From assembly GCA_051453625.1 (NCBI GenBank), contig JBOZIK010000001.1, forward strand, positions 154,434,838 through 154,498,837: 64,000 nt of DNA, given 5' to 3'. Of the stretch, positions 23,800 through 35,993 are shown piece by piece. The stretch comes from Welwitschia mirabilis (taxonomy: Eukaryota; Gnetophyta; Gnetopsida; Welwitschiales). The notes beneath the pieces are model-generated. The model had not been told where the DNA came from, ran no database searches, and worked only from the letters and a program-made list of their open reading frames with translations. Numbering within the stretch: the first letter of the stretch is position 1; each line of letters starts with the position of its first letter. The position numbers and the translations under genes are program-made.

Positions 23800-25280
23800 A
23801 TTTTATAAAATTTCTATATCCTCTTCTTCTTCATTTTTATCACTTTGAGATGTTGAAGTCTCATGGATGGGACGTGTTATCTCATTTCCACTTCTTATCA
23901 TCATATTAAAATCTTTCTTAACTTCATTTGGATTTGATAAAATTTGAGTTCCAAGTAATCCTTATGGCTTTGATTAGCAAGCATAGTTTATTGCAAAATA
24001 CTCACAAGATTTTCAATATTAGAATTTGTTCTTTCTTGTGTTTTTCTCAATTCATCAATGAAGTTTCTAAGTGAATCACCTCAGTTTTGTGAGTTAAATA
24101 AGATTACTTGATTATTTGAGTTGTTTTGATTGGAAATTCATGTTTTCAAATCTCTTTTTAAAGGGTTTGAAAAGCTTTAAAATTGGATTGTCCATTCATC
24201 CTAAGTTATAAATTATTGTTACTTTGGATTTGATTTTAGTTTTTGTTTTACTTAAAGTTTGAGGACCTTTGGTTGAAAGCACATACTTCTTTATAAATTA
24301 TTTCTTTGTGTGTTGAAATTAAAGGGCATTCTTTTACAATATGATAGTTATCTTCACATAAATCACAAGTGGAAGCTACAACTACACTCTTCTCTATTTC
24401 CACCTTTGCATCTAAAATCATCTAAGTGTATTGTTCTAAAGTTGAGGTAAAATTCTTAATGGAATTTGTTGGTTTATTTTCAATTTTTATTTCTTATTTT
24501 TCTTGCTTAACCTCCTTAAAATATTTAATGATTTGACCTAAAGTTTAATTTTTTCTGGATAAGAGTTTAGGCCAAGTTCAACTTACTTCTACCAACTCTT
24601 TCAACACTTTCCAAGCATTTTCTAAAGTAAGGTTCAAAAACTTTCCTCCACATAAAAAATTAATTAGTTGCTTTGTTTGATTGTTGAGTCCACTATAAAA
24701 GTAGCCTATTAATTCTTCTCAAGAGAAATCATTTACAAGATTCACATGTAAAGTAGTAAAAAATTTCTTATCGATAGAAGCATAATCTTTATTAGGGTAT
24801 TATTAGAAGTTGGTTATTTCTTTCTTAAATTTTTTAATGGTATCTTCACTCATGAATATTTTAATGAAAGCTTTTTGAACTTGACTTTATAATTTTAAAC
24901 TTTTATGAGAAATTTTTCTTAACCCAAGTTTAGATTTACCCTTATAAAGTAATGGAGAAAATAACCATGTAAGTTCTATCACTTATTCTTTTTTTAGTAT
25001 TTCCTAAAGTGAGCACTAATTGTTCAATGTCAGTAATGTGTTTTAAATGATTTTCATCAAGTTTACCACTAAAAATGGGATAAGCATTTAGGTTTTTAGG
25101 TTTGACATTATCACTAGGAGATAAATCAAAAGTGGTTTGATTTTCACCTGTTTTTTATTAACAATTAGTTCTCTAAGGATGACATTGGCATTGGGTTTAA
25201 TAGGTATAGTCATAAGGATTCTAATGATAAGGGTTAGATTAGGCAAAATGATTTGCTTTTACTATTATGACGAGCTAGAC
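23800..25280 (-). pseudogene. Gag remnant with an intact CCHC knuckle (Athila-like)
   Basis: Minus-strand frames show the plant gypsy gag core (FYSGLNNQTKQLINFLCGGK, then ENAWKVLKELVE), a short coiled stretch, and CDLCEDNYHIVKEC at 24326-24367, a complete C-x2-C-x4-H-x4-C zinc knuckle for RNA binding. This corresponds in order to 14560-15960 in element 2. The N-terminal part near 24.9-25.2 kb is badly broken. With the PBS at 26388 and the LTR at 26411-27089, it is the 5' end of a minus-strand element lying inside the outer plus-strand one. Nothing of its pol is seen. Confidence 0.7.
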
Positions 25281-25534
25281 ATATTTAAAAATTGAAAACT
25301 ATCGTCAAGACAATCTTCCAAAAACTTTTCTCCCATAAAATTAGACTCTAAAAAAATAAACATAAAAATTTCTGGAATTTTTTAAACTTGCATACCTTTA
25401 TTGTGCATACCTGAGTTAATTTTGAAGTCAATCAAACCTTTTCATATATTTTCCTCTATGAATAGCTACTCTCTTTGATATTTTTATTTCTTACTATATT
25501 TTATGATAAATTCTTAGTTTTTAATGATTAGTGA

Positions 25535-25576
25535 GTATCATCCTTATCATAGTCTGGATGATAGTTTGGATGACAG
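25535..25576. repeat. Leader palindrome of the minus-strand piece
   Basis: GTATCATCC ... AGTCTGGATGATA ... GGATGACAG, between gag and the gap, the usual leader position. Confidence 0.7.
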
Positions 25577-25608
25577 AAACACAAAAAACATAAAAAGAAT
25601 TAAAAACA

Positions 25609-26225
25609 NNNNNNNNNNNNNNNNNNNNNNNNNNNNNNNNNNNNNNNNNNNNNNNNNNNNNNNNNNNNNNNNNNNNNNNNNNNNNNNNNNNNNNNNNNNN
25701 NNNNNNNNNNNNNNNNNNNNNNNNNNNNNNNNNNNNNNNNNNNNNNNNNNNNNNNNNNNNNNNNNNNNNNNNNNNNNNNNNNNNNNNNNNNNNNNNNNNN
25801 NNNNNNNNNNNNNNNNNNNNNNNNNNNNNNNNNNNNNNNNNNNNNNNNNNNNNNNNNNNNNNNNNNNNNNNNNNNNNNNNNNNNNNNNNNNNNNNNNNNN
25901 NNNNNNNNNNNNNNNNNNNNNNNNNNNNNNNNNNNNNNNNNNNNNNNNNNNNNNNNNNNNNNNNNNNNNNNNNNNNNNNNNNNNNNNNNNNNNNNNNNNN
26001 NNNNNNNNNNNNNNNNNNNNNNNNNNNNNNNNNNNNNNNNNNNNNNNNNNNNNNNNNNNNNNNNNNNNNNNNNNNNNNNNNNNNNNNNNNNNNNNNNNNN
26101 NNNNNNNNNNNNNNNNNNNNNNNNNNNNNNNNNNNNNNNNNNNNNNNNNNNNNNNNNNNNNNNNNNNNNNNNNNNNNNNNNNNNNNNNNNNNNNNNNNNN
26201 NNNNNNNNNNNNNNNNNNNNNNNNN
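25609..26225. other. Assembly gap (617 N)
   Basis: Unsequenced leader region of the minus-strand piece. It is followed at 26255-26283 by a poly-A-like run. Confidence 0.9.
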
Positions 26226-26387
26226 TCTTTTATTTCATAAATAAAAAAAATAAAATACAAAAAAAAAAAAAAAAAAAAAAAAACCTTACGCTACTATAAC
26301 TAAAAATATAACGCTATTATAGGCAAACATCCAAACCAAGATCCAAAGACTCAATAGAATAATAAAAACTCTTAAAATCCAAGTAAC

Positions 26388-26407
26388 CTTCCTCGATAAT
26401 GCTACCA
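26388..26407 (-). other. Primer-binding site of the minus-strand piece
   Basis: The minus strand reads TGGTAGCATTATCGAGGAAG, tRNA-Asp-like with several changes, three bases from the LTR end at 26411. Confidence 0.6.
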
Positions 26408-26410
26408 AGA

Positions 26411-27089
26411 TGAGGTGATGTATATTTGTATAAATAATTATGCTCAAGAAGATACTGTCATTCACAAATAAAATATATATTTTACATAACACAACACACT
26501 AATATAGATAGGAGTTGATCCAAATGTCAAAATCCATTTAAGAACTAAGCTAGAATAAAGGGAATTGATTTCAGCATGAAACACGTATGTATTCTAGTAA
26601 CAAAAATAAATTACAATGTAAAAAAGTATAATGCAGCACACCTATGCAAAGTTAATCTAGGAAGAAAAAGGAATAATGTACCTAAACTAATAATGCTTAA
26701 CCTTTAACCTATATCACTCAAGAAACTATCACTGAATTAGAGGTAACATAAACTAGAAGGGATAAGTAATAACAAGTATAAATGAAAAAGAGTCTTTGTA
26801 TTAAAATTAAAACCACATCCGTGTTATAAAGTAGTTGCACCTCAATGAAGGAAGCATATCTTAACATCAAGGAAGACGTCTCTCTGCAACTACTAAGGAT
26901 GGATCTTTGGCCTTTCGATCTCCTGTTATAAGAATTTTTGTTACAAGTGAAGACAAGATGGAATTAGAGGAAGAATCAATACTTATTGACAAAAAACACA
27001 CAAACAATAAAATAAACAAATAGGCATGAGCACAATCCTAATGACCACGCAAGAGACATACAGACAAACGGGAAAAGTTAGGTGAACAT
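26411..27089 (-). mobile_element. 5' LTR of the minus-strand piece, truncated at its start
   Basis: It runs from TGAGGTGATGTATATTTG on the plus strand, through the TATGCTCAAGAAGAT and GATCTCCTGTTATAAGAATTTTTG words, to GTTAGGTGAACAT, where it joins a plus-strand LTR. The first roughly 340 bp of the LTR, including both palindromes, are missing. Confidence 0.75.
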
Positions 27090-27889
27090 TCCATGATAGT
27101 GGAGAGCTAAGATAAAGATACAAAAACATACAATCTTCATAATATTTTATAGTATTTAGAGTAGTTTACAATACTTGCTATTTTTGAGAAAACATTTCTA
27201 TAAACATTGAGACTGATGCATTAAGATGAATACTTGTAAAAGTCTATCATCCACCTCATCGTTTGGATGACTATATAGATAGTAAAACAATTAAAGCTAA
27301 TGAGGATGCTAACTTTGATTAATTTGGCAGCTGACATGGATTGTTTATGAGGTGGCATCATCCTTCATATCATCCAGATGCCCAGCAGGATGACATCTAT
27401 TATAATGTTCTACTAAATATTCACCTAACTTTTATCATTTGTCTGTATGTCTCTTGTGTGGCTGTTAGGGTTGTGCCCATTCTTGTTTATATATTTTATT
27501 GTTTGTGTGTTTGTTATCAATAAGTATCGATTCCACTTGCTTTTGATTTTTTGATAGGTTTTTAACTGATATGGGTTATAAGGGCAACCTTTATCAATGT
27601 TGAGCATTATTAGTTTAGGTGCATTATTTCTTTTTCTTCCTAGATTAACTTTGCATAGGTATGTTGCATTATACTTTTCTAAATTGTAATTTATTTATAT
27701 TGCTATAATACATAAGTATTTCATGCTGAAATCAATTGTCTTTCTTCGAGCCTGGGCCTTCAATGGGTTACAACATTCAATTTAACTCTCATCTATATTT
27801 GTTTGTTATGTTGTTCAATATATCAATTTTATTTGTCAATGATAGGATCTTCTTGAGTGTAATCGTTTACACAAATATGCACGACAACG
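27090..27889 (+). mobile_element. 5' LTR of the gag-deleted element, truncated at its start
   Basis: It begins inside the LTR at CCATGATAGTGGAGAG, about 85 bp from the true start, and lacks a segment near 27530 present in other copies. It ends ACGACAACG before the PBS. Palindromes lie at 27244-27282 and 27354-27397. Confidence 0.75.
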
Positions 27890-27892
27890 TCT

Positions 27893-27912
27893 TAGCACTA
27901 TTGCCAAGGAAG
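27893..27912 (+). other. Primer-binding site of the gag-deleted element
   Basis: TAGCACTATTGCCAAGGAAG, three bases after the LTR. Six differences from the tRNA-Asp-type site in the first 18 positions, all transitions. Confidence 0.65.
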
Positions 27913-28164
27913 CTTGCTTAGAGTTTAAGAGTTGTCATTGCTCTAGTGAGCATTTAGATTTTGATTTCGATGCTTGTCTGTAATAGTGATGTATTTTTAA
28001 TTGTAGTAGCTTAGGTTTTCTTTTCACAGTTTTAGTTTTTACATTCTAAAATAAAATCTTTACTATTTGGTTCATGATGTGCAGCACTGATAGCCTCTGT
28101 GCCTTGAGTTTTTAGCATTTCTTTTTGCAAAATTTATTAATAACTTAGTTTTATAGAAATATCC

Positions 28165-28560
28165 AAAGTTTAAAGATCTGGGGACAGTAACTATTAGTTT
28201 CACTTTAGAGGGAAATAGAAGGGTTAAGAAAGCCCTGATTGATATTGAAGCTAGTGTTAACATTATGTCCTTATACATTTATCAATAACTTGGGTTGGAA
28301 GATAGAATAGAGTTTATAAGGGTAATATTAGAATTGGATAATACATATATTAAGAAATCTTTACATGTGATTAAGGATTTATTCATTTAGATTAAAGAAG
28401 CATTCTACCCATTGATGTTGTTGTGATAAAAGTTAACCACAACAGTAATTATTCTTTACTTCTAGGTAGAACTTTATGTGCAACAGTCTATTATATTATA
28501 GATATGAAAATAGGTTTGATGGAGTGTAATTTGTGAAATAAAAAGTTTTCAATAAGAGTA
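28165..28560 (+). pseudogene. Retropepsin remnant
   Basis: It reads VTISFTLEGNRRVKKALIDI then EASVNIMSLYIY and LGLEDRIEF. It is the counterpart of the protease at 13930-14550. The catalytic triplet D-T-G is D-I-E here, so the Gly is lost as well as frame continuity. It is placed directly after the PBS because gag is missing. Confidence 0.7.
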
Positions 28561-29039
28561 TTTGATGTAGCTAAAAAAGATTTAGGAAATTATTTGAGTG
28601 TGAAAGAAGAAATAAGGCCAACTTTATTTTTACAGCACCATCCACTTGAAGAGAGCTGGTTAATGCTTTACAAATCAAATTTGTTTGATAATCAATTATA
28701 AGTAGATAATTTAAACATTTTTTATAAATATCAACTTGATTTTGATCATCTGGAAATTGACTATTTTAATCTAGAAAGTAGAAAGACTAAGTTTGTCAAC
28801 TGTGTAAAAGTCCAAGATCTAAGAAGAACTGTGACCTTATATTTTGAGGGTGTTCATCCACTACTAATGTTCAGAGAATAGTCTAGGATGATAGTGAAAT
28901 TCCTTGAAAATTTAATAGAAAATAAAAATCTTAATTTAAATTTGAATTTGAAACTTTTATCTAGTGGACTAAAATACATTTTTCTGGATAATAATTTAAA
29001 TAAACCTTTGATAATTAATGAAAATCTTTCCCCTCACTA

Positions 29040-30057
29040 AGAATTGAGTTTAATCTTTCTTTTAAAATATAAAGTAAATGTGTTTGGTTGGTCTCATAAA
29101 TATTTGATAACCATTCCTACCTCAATTATTTAACATAAAATCTACCTCGAGGATAATGCAAAACCTGTTAAGCAACCCCAATGTAGACTTAATCCAATTC
29201 TTAACTAAGTTGTTAAAGATAAAATCATAAAATTAATGAATGCTAGAATCATTTATATCATAGCTGATAATAAGTGGTTAGCCCTTTAATAGTATTACCT
29301 AAGAAAATTTGGAAATAGAGGAAAAGTTGAAAATTGAGGATGTGCATAGATTTTAGAAAATTAAATGAAGGAACCAAAAAAGATCATGTCCTTTGCCTTT
29401 TATTAATCAGATACTTGATAGGATTTAGGGACATGCATTTTATTATTTCCTTAATGAATATAGTGCTTATAATCAGGTTTGTATTGCTAGTAAAGACTAA
29501 GTCAAAACCACTTTTACTTCATGTTTTGGTACTTTTACTTTTTGACGTATGCCTTTTATACTTTGCAATGATCCCAGTACTTTTTAGTGTGCGATGATGG
29601 TTTTTTTTTTTTTTTTTTTATAAAATATTTTATAGGATTAAATAGAAATTTTTATGGATGACTTCTCTATTTGTGCTAAAAACTTTTAAATAAATCTTAG
29701 AATGATTAGAGTAAGTCCTTGATTGATGCATTTTTAATGGTCTACATTTGAGTTGGGAAAAGAGTTTATTTTTAGTTAAAAGTGGAATTGTTTTAAATCA
29801 TCATATTTCAAAAAAGAGGATTAGGATGAATCTTGAAATAGTTGGTATTATTCAAAACCTAAATTCCTCTACAAATGTAAAACAATTAAATATTTTCTTG
29901 GTCATTGTGATTTTTATCATTGATTTATTCATGATTATGCAAACATGTGTAAACCTCTTCACTCATTACTAAATAAAGAATCTAAATTTAAATAGAATGA
30001 ATCTTATCAGCTTGCTTTTGATAATATTAAATGTAAACTTTCTTATGCTTCTATTGC
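29040..30057 (+). pseudogene. Reverse transcriptase of the Athila-like element
   Basis: From the N-terminal HKIYLEDNAKPVKQPQCRLN (29.1 kb), through NARIIYIIADNKW, RMCIDFRKLNE (29334 on) and EIFMDDFSICAKNF with catalytic FMDD at 29651-29662, to WEKSLFLVKSGIVLNHHISK (29.75 kb) and the thumb/connection LNIFLVIVIF. These are the standard Ty3/gypsy RT blocks in order. A poly-T run at about 29602-29619 has expanded inside the MMAIF-type block before FMDD. Several stops and frameshifts. The domain is split from RNase H at 30057 by about 440 bp of foreign sequence. Confidence 0.85.
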
Positions 30058-30495
30058 ATATGCATATCTCAAAAAGTAGCATATGTTGTAAATAATGTTG
30101 TGCTTATCTGTTGGAATATCTCCTTTAATCCATTATCCCAGTACATTCTGCATAATAATGGTTTCTTATATTTTTCATATAACTATCACATGCATGTTTA
30201 TTCCATGTTATGCATTATACTATAAATGCTCTTGATTTTTCAAACTAGTAAGCTAAACTATGTATGGTGTGAGTCAAGCATTACAAGCTCATAGAACATG
30301 ACATGAGGTTAATCCAAAGGGCAGAAGGAACTCGGTGATAGCCTAGCCTAGTGGAATCACCTAAGCCTAGCAGAGCCTTCTATAAGAGCTTAGAGTTTCA
30401 CTACGCCGGTTCTATAGACCCTTTTTACTTAAAAATAGTTATGATCCCCTTCCACATGTTCATTCTCATTAACATAGTTTTCTTAAAGATATTTC
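30058..30495. mobile_element. About 440-bp insertion between RT and RNase H
   Basis: RT text ends in KLSYASI and resumes in AILTGPDWEKDSELMYDAS, where the family runs continuously (KL-SAPI-LTGPDW). Between them lies unrelated sequence with a more GC-rich stretch (GCCTAGCCTAGTGGAATCAC near 30340) and a GCATATGCATATC start. Codons for A-x-I appear on both sides, as a diverged target duplication would give. It may be a solo LTR or a small non-autonomous element. I do not recognise it. Confidence 0.55.
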
Positions 30496-30940
30496 TCATT
30501 AATGCAATCCTAACAGGACCCGATTGGGAAAAAGATTCCGAATTAATGTATGATGCTAGTAATTTTTCCATGGATGTGATACTTTGTTAAAAATATGGAA
30601 TTGAAATTAAAGTTATATCTTACCATAGCAAAACTCTATCTAGAACTCAAATGAATTACACTATGACAAAGAAGGAAATTTTAGCCATCATCTTTTGCCT
30701 TGATATACTTAGACATTATCGTTTATGCTTTTATACAAATATTTATACTAATCATACAGCAATTTATTACCTTATGACTAAGAAAGATTCTAGTGCTAGA
30801 TTGATTAAATGGATCCTTCTTATGCAAAATTTTAATTTGACCATCATTAATAAAGCACAGAAGCATAATTATATTGTTGATCATTTGTCTTGTCTTTCTT
30901 CTCTCTTGATGATTTTAGTATTGATGATTCTTTTTTAAAT
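30496..30940 (+). pseudogene. RNase H domain of the Athila-like element
   Basis: It carries ILTGPDWEKDSELMYDASNF (with the first catalytic Asp in DAS), then MNYTMTKKEILAIIFCLD (catalytic Glu), YTNHTAIYYLMTKK (TDH changed to TNH, so one catalytic Asp is lost) and ARLIKWILLMQNFNLTIIN ending in VDHLSC. This is the gypsy RNase H pattern throughout. The reading changes frame once near 30590 and is open for most of the rest. Confidence 0.85.
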
Positions 30941-30974
30941 AAGCAACTTTTTGTCATATATTCAACTCATCCTC

Positions 30975-32300
30975 CTCTTTGGTATGCTAATATTGTGAAT
31001 TACCTTGTTACCATGAAAACACCACAAAATTAGACTTATAATCAATGCAAATCTTTTCTCCATAGAAAAGGTGACTATGAGTGTATAGAGCCACATTTGT
31101 ATTATAGGTTTAAAAACCAAATTATGTGAAAATGTATGCCTAATTGGGAAAAATCTAAATATCTTTTTCATGGTGGTCTTTTTAAAGGTCATTTTAGTGG
31201 ACAGAAAATGGCTATGAAAATTTTTCATTCTGGTTTTTAATGGCCTACTCTTTTTTAGGATTCTTTTGATTTTTCTATAAGGTGTAATCCTTATTAGTAT
31301 TATTCTAGTCTTATTCATACTCAGGAGATGCCCCTTAGATCTATTCTTGAATATGAACATTTTAACTATTAGAGTATTGATTTTATAAGCCCTATTCACC
31401 CACCTTCTTGTGATAAACATTATATTTTAATGGTTGTAGATTATGTGACTAAATGGGGTTAAAGCTATTTCTACTTCGTTGAATGATGCCCAAACTATTT
31501 TTCATTTTCTTAGAACTCATATTTTTTAGAGATTTGATTTTCTAGAATTATCATTAATGATCAAAAAACTTATTTTGTTAATCATCTTTTTTGGAGACTT
31601 TTTTTGTCCATTAGAAGAGAACATAGAATAACTTATGCTTATCATCCTCAGACTAATGGATATATTGAAAATGAAAATAGAAAAATTAAAAAAATGTAAA
31701 ACTTATTTCTATTAATAAGAAATCTTAGACTTCTAAGCTTAGCGATGTTCTTTGGGCTTACCATACTACTTGGAATATCTCTCTTAATTTTTCATCTTAT
31801 GAACTTGTGTATGGAAAAGTTTGTATTTTACCTGTTGATGTATGTTATTACTCTTATCATGCTTCGTATTAACTTAGTCTTATGGAGGTTCATGAAAATA
31901 TTAAACATACATTAGTCTAATTAAACCACCTTGATAAAAAACAAGCTCATGCTATATAGTGTTAATTAATTCATAAAGTCCAAATTAAGTTCAAACATAA
32001 TAAAAAGATGCTTCATAAAAGTTTGAACCAGGTCAACTTATTCTTTTATATAACACTAGAGTACGTCTTTTAAATAGCAAGTTGACCTTTAAATGATTAG
32101 ATCCTTATCTTATAGAGAGAGTGCATCCTAATGGCTCTATTGAGATTTCTGACTTAGAGATTAAGAAGATTCAGAAAGTTAATGGATAATGGTTGAAATT
32201 ATATGAAGGATCTTTCAATACAACTATGAACATGGTAGAAGCACTTGTTTTGGAGGTTTTCCTCGATGAGAAGGACTTCCATCCTATCATTGTTTGAATT
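30975..32300 (+). pseudogene. Integrase of the Athila-like element
   Basis: WYANIVNYLVT at the start, a zinc-binding remnant (GGLFKGHFSG then FHSGF), YILMVVDYVTKWG (catalytic-core first strand with Asp, near 31437), INDQKTYFVN, and YAYHPQTNGYIENENRKIKK (31.63-31.69 kb), which contains the conserved YHPQT and the catalytic Glu region. A C-terminal tail with RVHPNGSIE...VNG follows at 32.1-32.2 kb, the GPF-type module of plant gypsy integrases. Stops interrupt every block. Integrase would join the DNA copy to the host chromosome. Confidence 0.8.
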
Positions 32301-32639
32301 CTTTCTTAGTTTATTACTTTGGTGGATGTTGTGATATCACCTTTTAACCTTGACTTATGTGTTGCTTTAGGAAGTTTTCCATGACTATTATTCGTACTTG
32401 TGTATTTTACAGTGGTAAGATTAGATTCATCTAATCTTGAGATAGTTCCACATCTATGGACTTCACTGATGCCTTAGTTATTATGCCTTTCCCCCCAATG
32501 GTGTAAGATCTTTAGTTCTTTAGAAGTGTACTTTTCCATCTTTCATCTTACTTATTTACCTTTGTTTTTTTTGAGTGTGCAATTATGTGGGAATTTTTCA
32601 ACCAAAAAAAAGAAAAAGAAATAATGATCACGTTTACAT

Positions 32640-32880
32640 GGTCACCATGATGTCTTATTGCACTGGGGTAAATCATTCTAAGAGGAACCTTTGGTACTGT
32701 TGGTAGCTATGGTAATTCTACCGAGGAGTTAGTTGGTCATGCTTCACTGGTTCGTATTTATCTTATTATGGTTGAACTCCCTTATTATGGAAAAGTTATA
32801 ATAAACTTTGAGGCTATGGGATCGATGATGTTCCTAGTGTCATCAGAGGCATTGCTTATTTTCTAGACTCTTAGTATTTC
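32640..32880 (+). repeat. Conserved 3' non-coding block, copy 2 of 4
   Basis: Reverse complement of the block at 12175-12395 and 52755-52975, and same-strand match of 40080-40330. Words GTCACCATGATGTC and GTGTCATCAGAGGCATTGC are well kept. Confidence 0.75.
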
Positions 32881-33611
32881 CACATGGTCATTTTACTTTT
32901 GAAGATTCGAGTGTATTTGTGAAGTGTGAGTAGGTGAGTTCATTTTTGAATATCTTTTGATCTTATCATTCATTATTTTAAGCATTTGAGTTTTGTTATA
33001 ATCATAATCACTGCCTTTTCAAGTGAAGCTTTATAGAGTTTATACATTTTGTCATGTGTTTTTACTGAAATGATTTTATGATGTCTTCCTTGAGGGTTTT
33101 CTAGATTACAATTTAGAATAGTTAAGCAATTTTATCCTTGTTCCTTCTGTCTATTTTCATTTTACTTTTATTTGGTTTTTTAGTTTGTTATTTTAAAGTT
33201 GTTTTTACATTTTCTCATCTTTATATAAGACCTTATCATTTAGTAGTTTTCTTGCTATTCATTCATATAATATCATTCTCATCTAGCATTGGATTTAATT
33301 AGAACATCTCTTATGTTTCACAACTTTATGAGATTCCTTATACTTTTTGGAGTTCTATGCTTTGTCTTGTTATACTTTTTAGTTTGAGCACATTCATTCA
33401 TTCTTCATTATCATTTTTCAACCTACTTAGTTCATTTTTTTAGCCATAGTTTTTAGTTGTTTTGAGTTTTTCCACTTCGTCTTGATTTTCATGATCTTCT
33501 TATTCATTTCTTATTTTTCTGAAGCTTTCTGATATAATTTCATACTTTCATGTTCATATCTGAGCTTAACTTTGTTAGCTGACATCTTTATTTTTACAAA
33601 AAAATTTCAAG

Positions 33612-33717
33612 TCTCATCATTCATCTTGTCATCTAGATGATACCAGGCAGACTACGGTCTGATTTTTCTAAGAGTCGTCCTAAGGCTATCATCCGAATGA
33701 TGTAACTAGATGATAGT
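33612..33717. repeat. Two palindromic motifs in the 3' region
   Basis: 33612-33655 (core TGTCATCTAGATGATA) and 33674-33717 (TATCATCCGAATGATG), matched at 41085 and 41148 in the other copy. Confidence 0.7.
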
Positions 33718-34429
33718 GTGATAAAACTATGGTCTAAAACCTTTTTTCTCATTTTTCTTCATTTTCTCATTGTTATTATCCATTCTTTTGAGAGACAATA
33801 ACCCCTCAAGACCTTGTCAGCACCTTGGATTTTATTCTAGTTAATTTCACATCTATATTCTTAAGTTTTGTGCAAATTTCTCAAAATGAGGTATGTTTTT
33901 CTCTTCCTTTTGTTTTTCAATTTTTTCTCCCATTTTTTAGCCTTTCAACATGTAGTTTTCATGCATGTTTATTATTTTCTCATGCTCTTTGATTGGAACT
34001 TATGGATTTAATTTTTATTTTGTAGTTTGAAAGTTATTATCAGTTATGTGTTTTACAAGAAAACTTTAAATTTCTATCTTTCACACTTGATTTCTCGCAA
34101 ACTGAGGTTGAAATGTAGTGGTTATTTAGGGAAAATTGATTAGTTCAACATGTTCTATGATTATACCGAATTATATTTTTCATTTGAGCACTTCAAATTT
34201 TTACCTTATGTGGGGTCCACTTAAAAAACTTTTTTTCCATTTTTCGTGTGTTTCCCAATTTTTTTTTCATAACTAGGTAATACAAGAAATATTGACACTT
34301 TTAGAGAGGGGAAAAATGTACTTTCATCATTTTTTACATTTTTTTATTGATTTTGGGGATCATTATTGTGCATCCATGTGGCATATTTAACGTGTCTATC
34401 CGATATAATGTTTTTTAATGTATTTTTGA

Positions 34430-35720
34430 TTGAGTAGGCCTTATACATATAAATCTAGATAGGCTGAGGCTAATATTGAAGCTATAGAATAGGAGGCCAG
34501 CCCTTTAGTGCCACCGTAGGTTGAGCGTGCACAGTCTGTACATCCTCTGCCTCGACACGGTAGATCATTGATAATTCAGATAGCCTCCATCTGTGTTGAG
34601 CACCATTTTGGAGACTTCATGAGTTGGATAGAGCTTGAGATTGATTAGAGGCTCTTAGATCTCTAGTCATGATGGATTTTAGATGTGTGTGGGACATACT
34701 TTATATCAAATACAAGAGAGTTTTATGACACCATGCACAATGTTTGGACTCTCCTGATTCCCTAGTTGATATGGTAGTAGCTTATATTTGAGACTATGAG
34801 ATTTCTATACTATCATCCCACATCGCAGTAGTTATAGATCTAGGCGGACTTGGGAGTTTACATATTTATTCAGCTAGAGATACAGAGGAGTGCCTTGCAT
34901 ATGGCACTACATTAAACATCCCAGCGGATTTGATGATAGACAAGTAAGGAGTTCTTATCACTTAGTTAACCCCTACATACAGAGTAATTCACAGAGAGCT
35001 GATTCACAACATTAACAAGTCATTCCCTAATAGTTATGCTATGGTCGCACGTTTATAGATACTAGTAGCTTTCAGGCAGGGAGAGCAGATGGATCTACCG
35101 ACCCTCATCTAGAGGAGACTCAAGTCAATGATAGAGGCATGAAAGTTGCAGACTCTGAGTTTTTCATACCTCCTCTCAACTTTATTTAGACAATTTGGGA
35201 TACCAGAGCCCATGGGCAAGTAGCACATTTCTCATGTTTAGACTTTTACTCGCTATTTGCAGGACACAGGTATCCATGTGCTAGGAGAGGCAGAGCAACC
35301 TTAAGTATAAAGACTTGCAGTTGCAGCTAAACTTGAGTAAATCCAAGTCCTCTTAGTGGAGACCATTGAGACCATCATAAGTTTCGTTGATCATGGTATC
35401 CATATTTTAGACCAAAAGATCCAAGCTCTAGATTAGAGGACTCAGATATTGGAGCAGAGAATCTTAACAGTTGAGAGGAGAGTCTAGTACTCTAAGGATT
35501 AGATTGTTGACATGTGCCTATCTCTATACAGTAGAGTGTTATGGTAGACATTTCAGAGGCTATTCATTTTCAGGAAGATGAGACGGTTTGTTTTATTTCC
35601 ACATTTTTGGACCTTCATTTTCCTACTAATCCTGAGCATCCTCCATATTCTCCCCCTACACTTAAGCCATCTGCACAGGCAGAGTTCATTATGTGACGAT
35701 GAGGGAAGAGATTTTGTTAT
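34430..35720 (+). pseudogene. Env-like extra ORF of the Athila-like element
   Basis: Downstream of integrase, a region of better coding character is shared with 41880-43390. Recognisable stretches in the first frame include SLVDMVVAYI, LTPTYRVIHRELIHNI, NSYAMVARL and GEQMDLPTLI, followed by a heptad-like segment (IHILDQKIQALD ... LEQRILTVERRV) suggesting a C-terminal coiled coil. I cannot point to a signal peptide or a convincing membrane segment. Athila elements are known to carry an extra ORF here, often called env-like. The name is positional, and it could equally be an RNA-binding or structural protein. Several stops. Confidence 0.55.
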
Positions 35721-35993
35721 ACTTTATATCTCCTCTTCTATGTATTTTTGTAGTAAAACTCATGATTATATATACATATCATTTTGAGTTCAGCATGGTG
35801 TAATTTTTATCTGATTTTTATTCTTATCTTTCTTTTCACATATTACAATAAGCGTTGATAATATTTGGATTATTTTTTTTAGTTGTTTATTGTACATTTT
35901 AGTGGTGTGCTTTTAATTGTAAATGCATTTCTTGATTATTTATTTGAAAAAATTTCTATTATAGGTTTCTGTTTTTCAAGACTATTTTTTGAG

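Larger units (their letters stand above)
32310..34425 (+). other. Post-integrase non-coding region
   Basis: T-rich sequence without a lasting frame. It matches 39740-41880 along its whole length and holds the conserved block 32640-32880 and palindromes at 33612-33655 and 33674-33717. Confidence 0.7.

Noticed and set aside
30330-30370. tRNA-like GC-rich stretch in the RT insertion
   Set aside because: No A and B boxes in the right spacing and no cloverleaf could be drawn.
30962-31420. Minus-strand open frame of 152 codons
   Set aside because: It is the antisense of the integrase region, whose plus-strand frames carry recognisable integrase motifs.
35578-35787. Hydrophobic plus-strand frame as an env membrane segment
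   Set aside because: It lies at the end of the env-like region but its start is arbitrary and the counterpart at 43.2-43.5 kb does not keep it.
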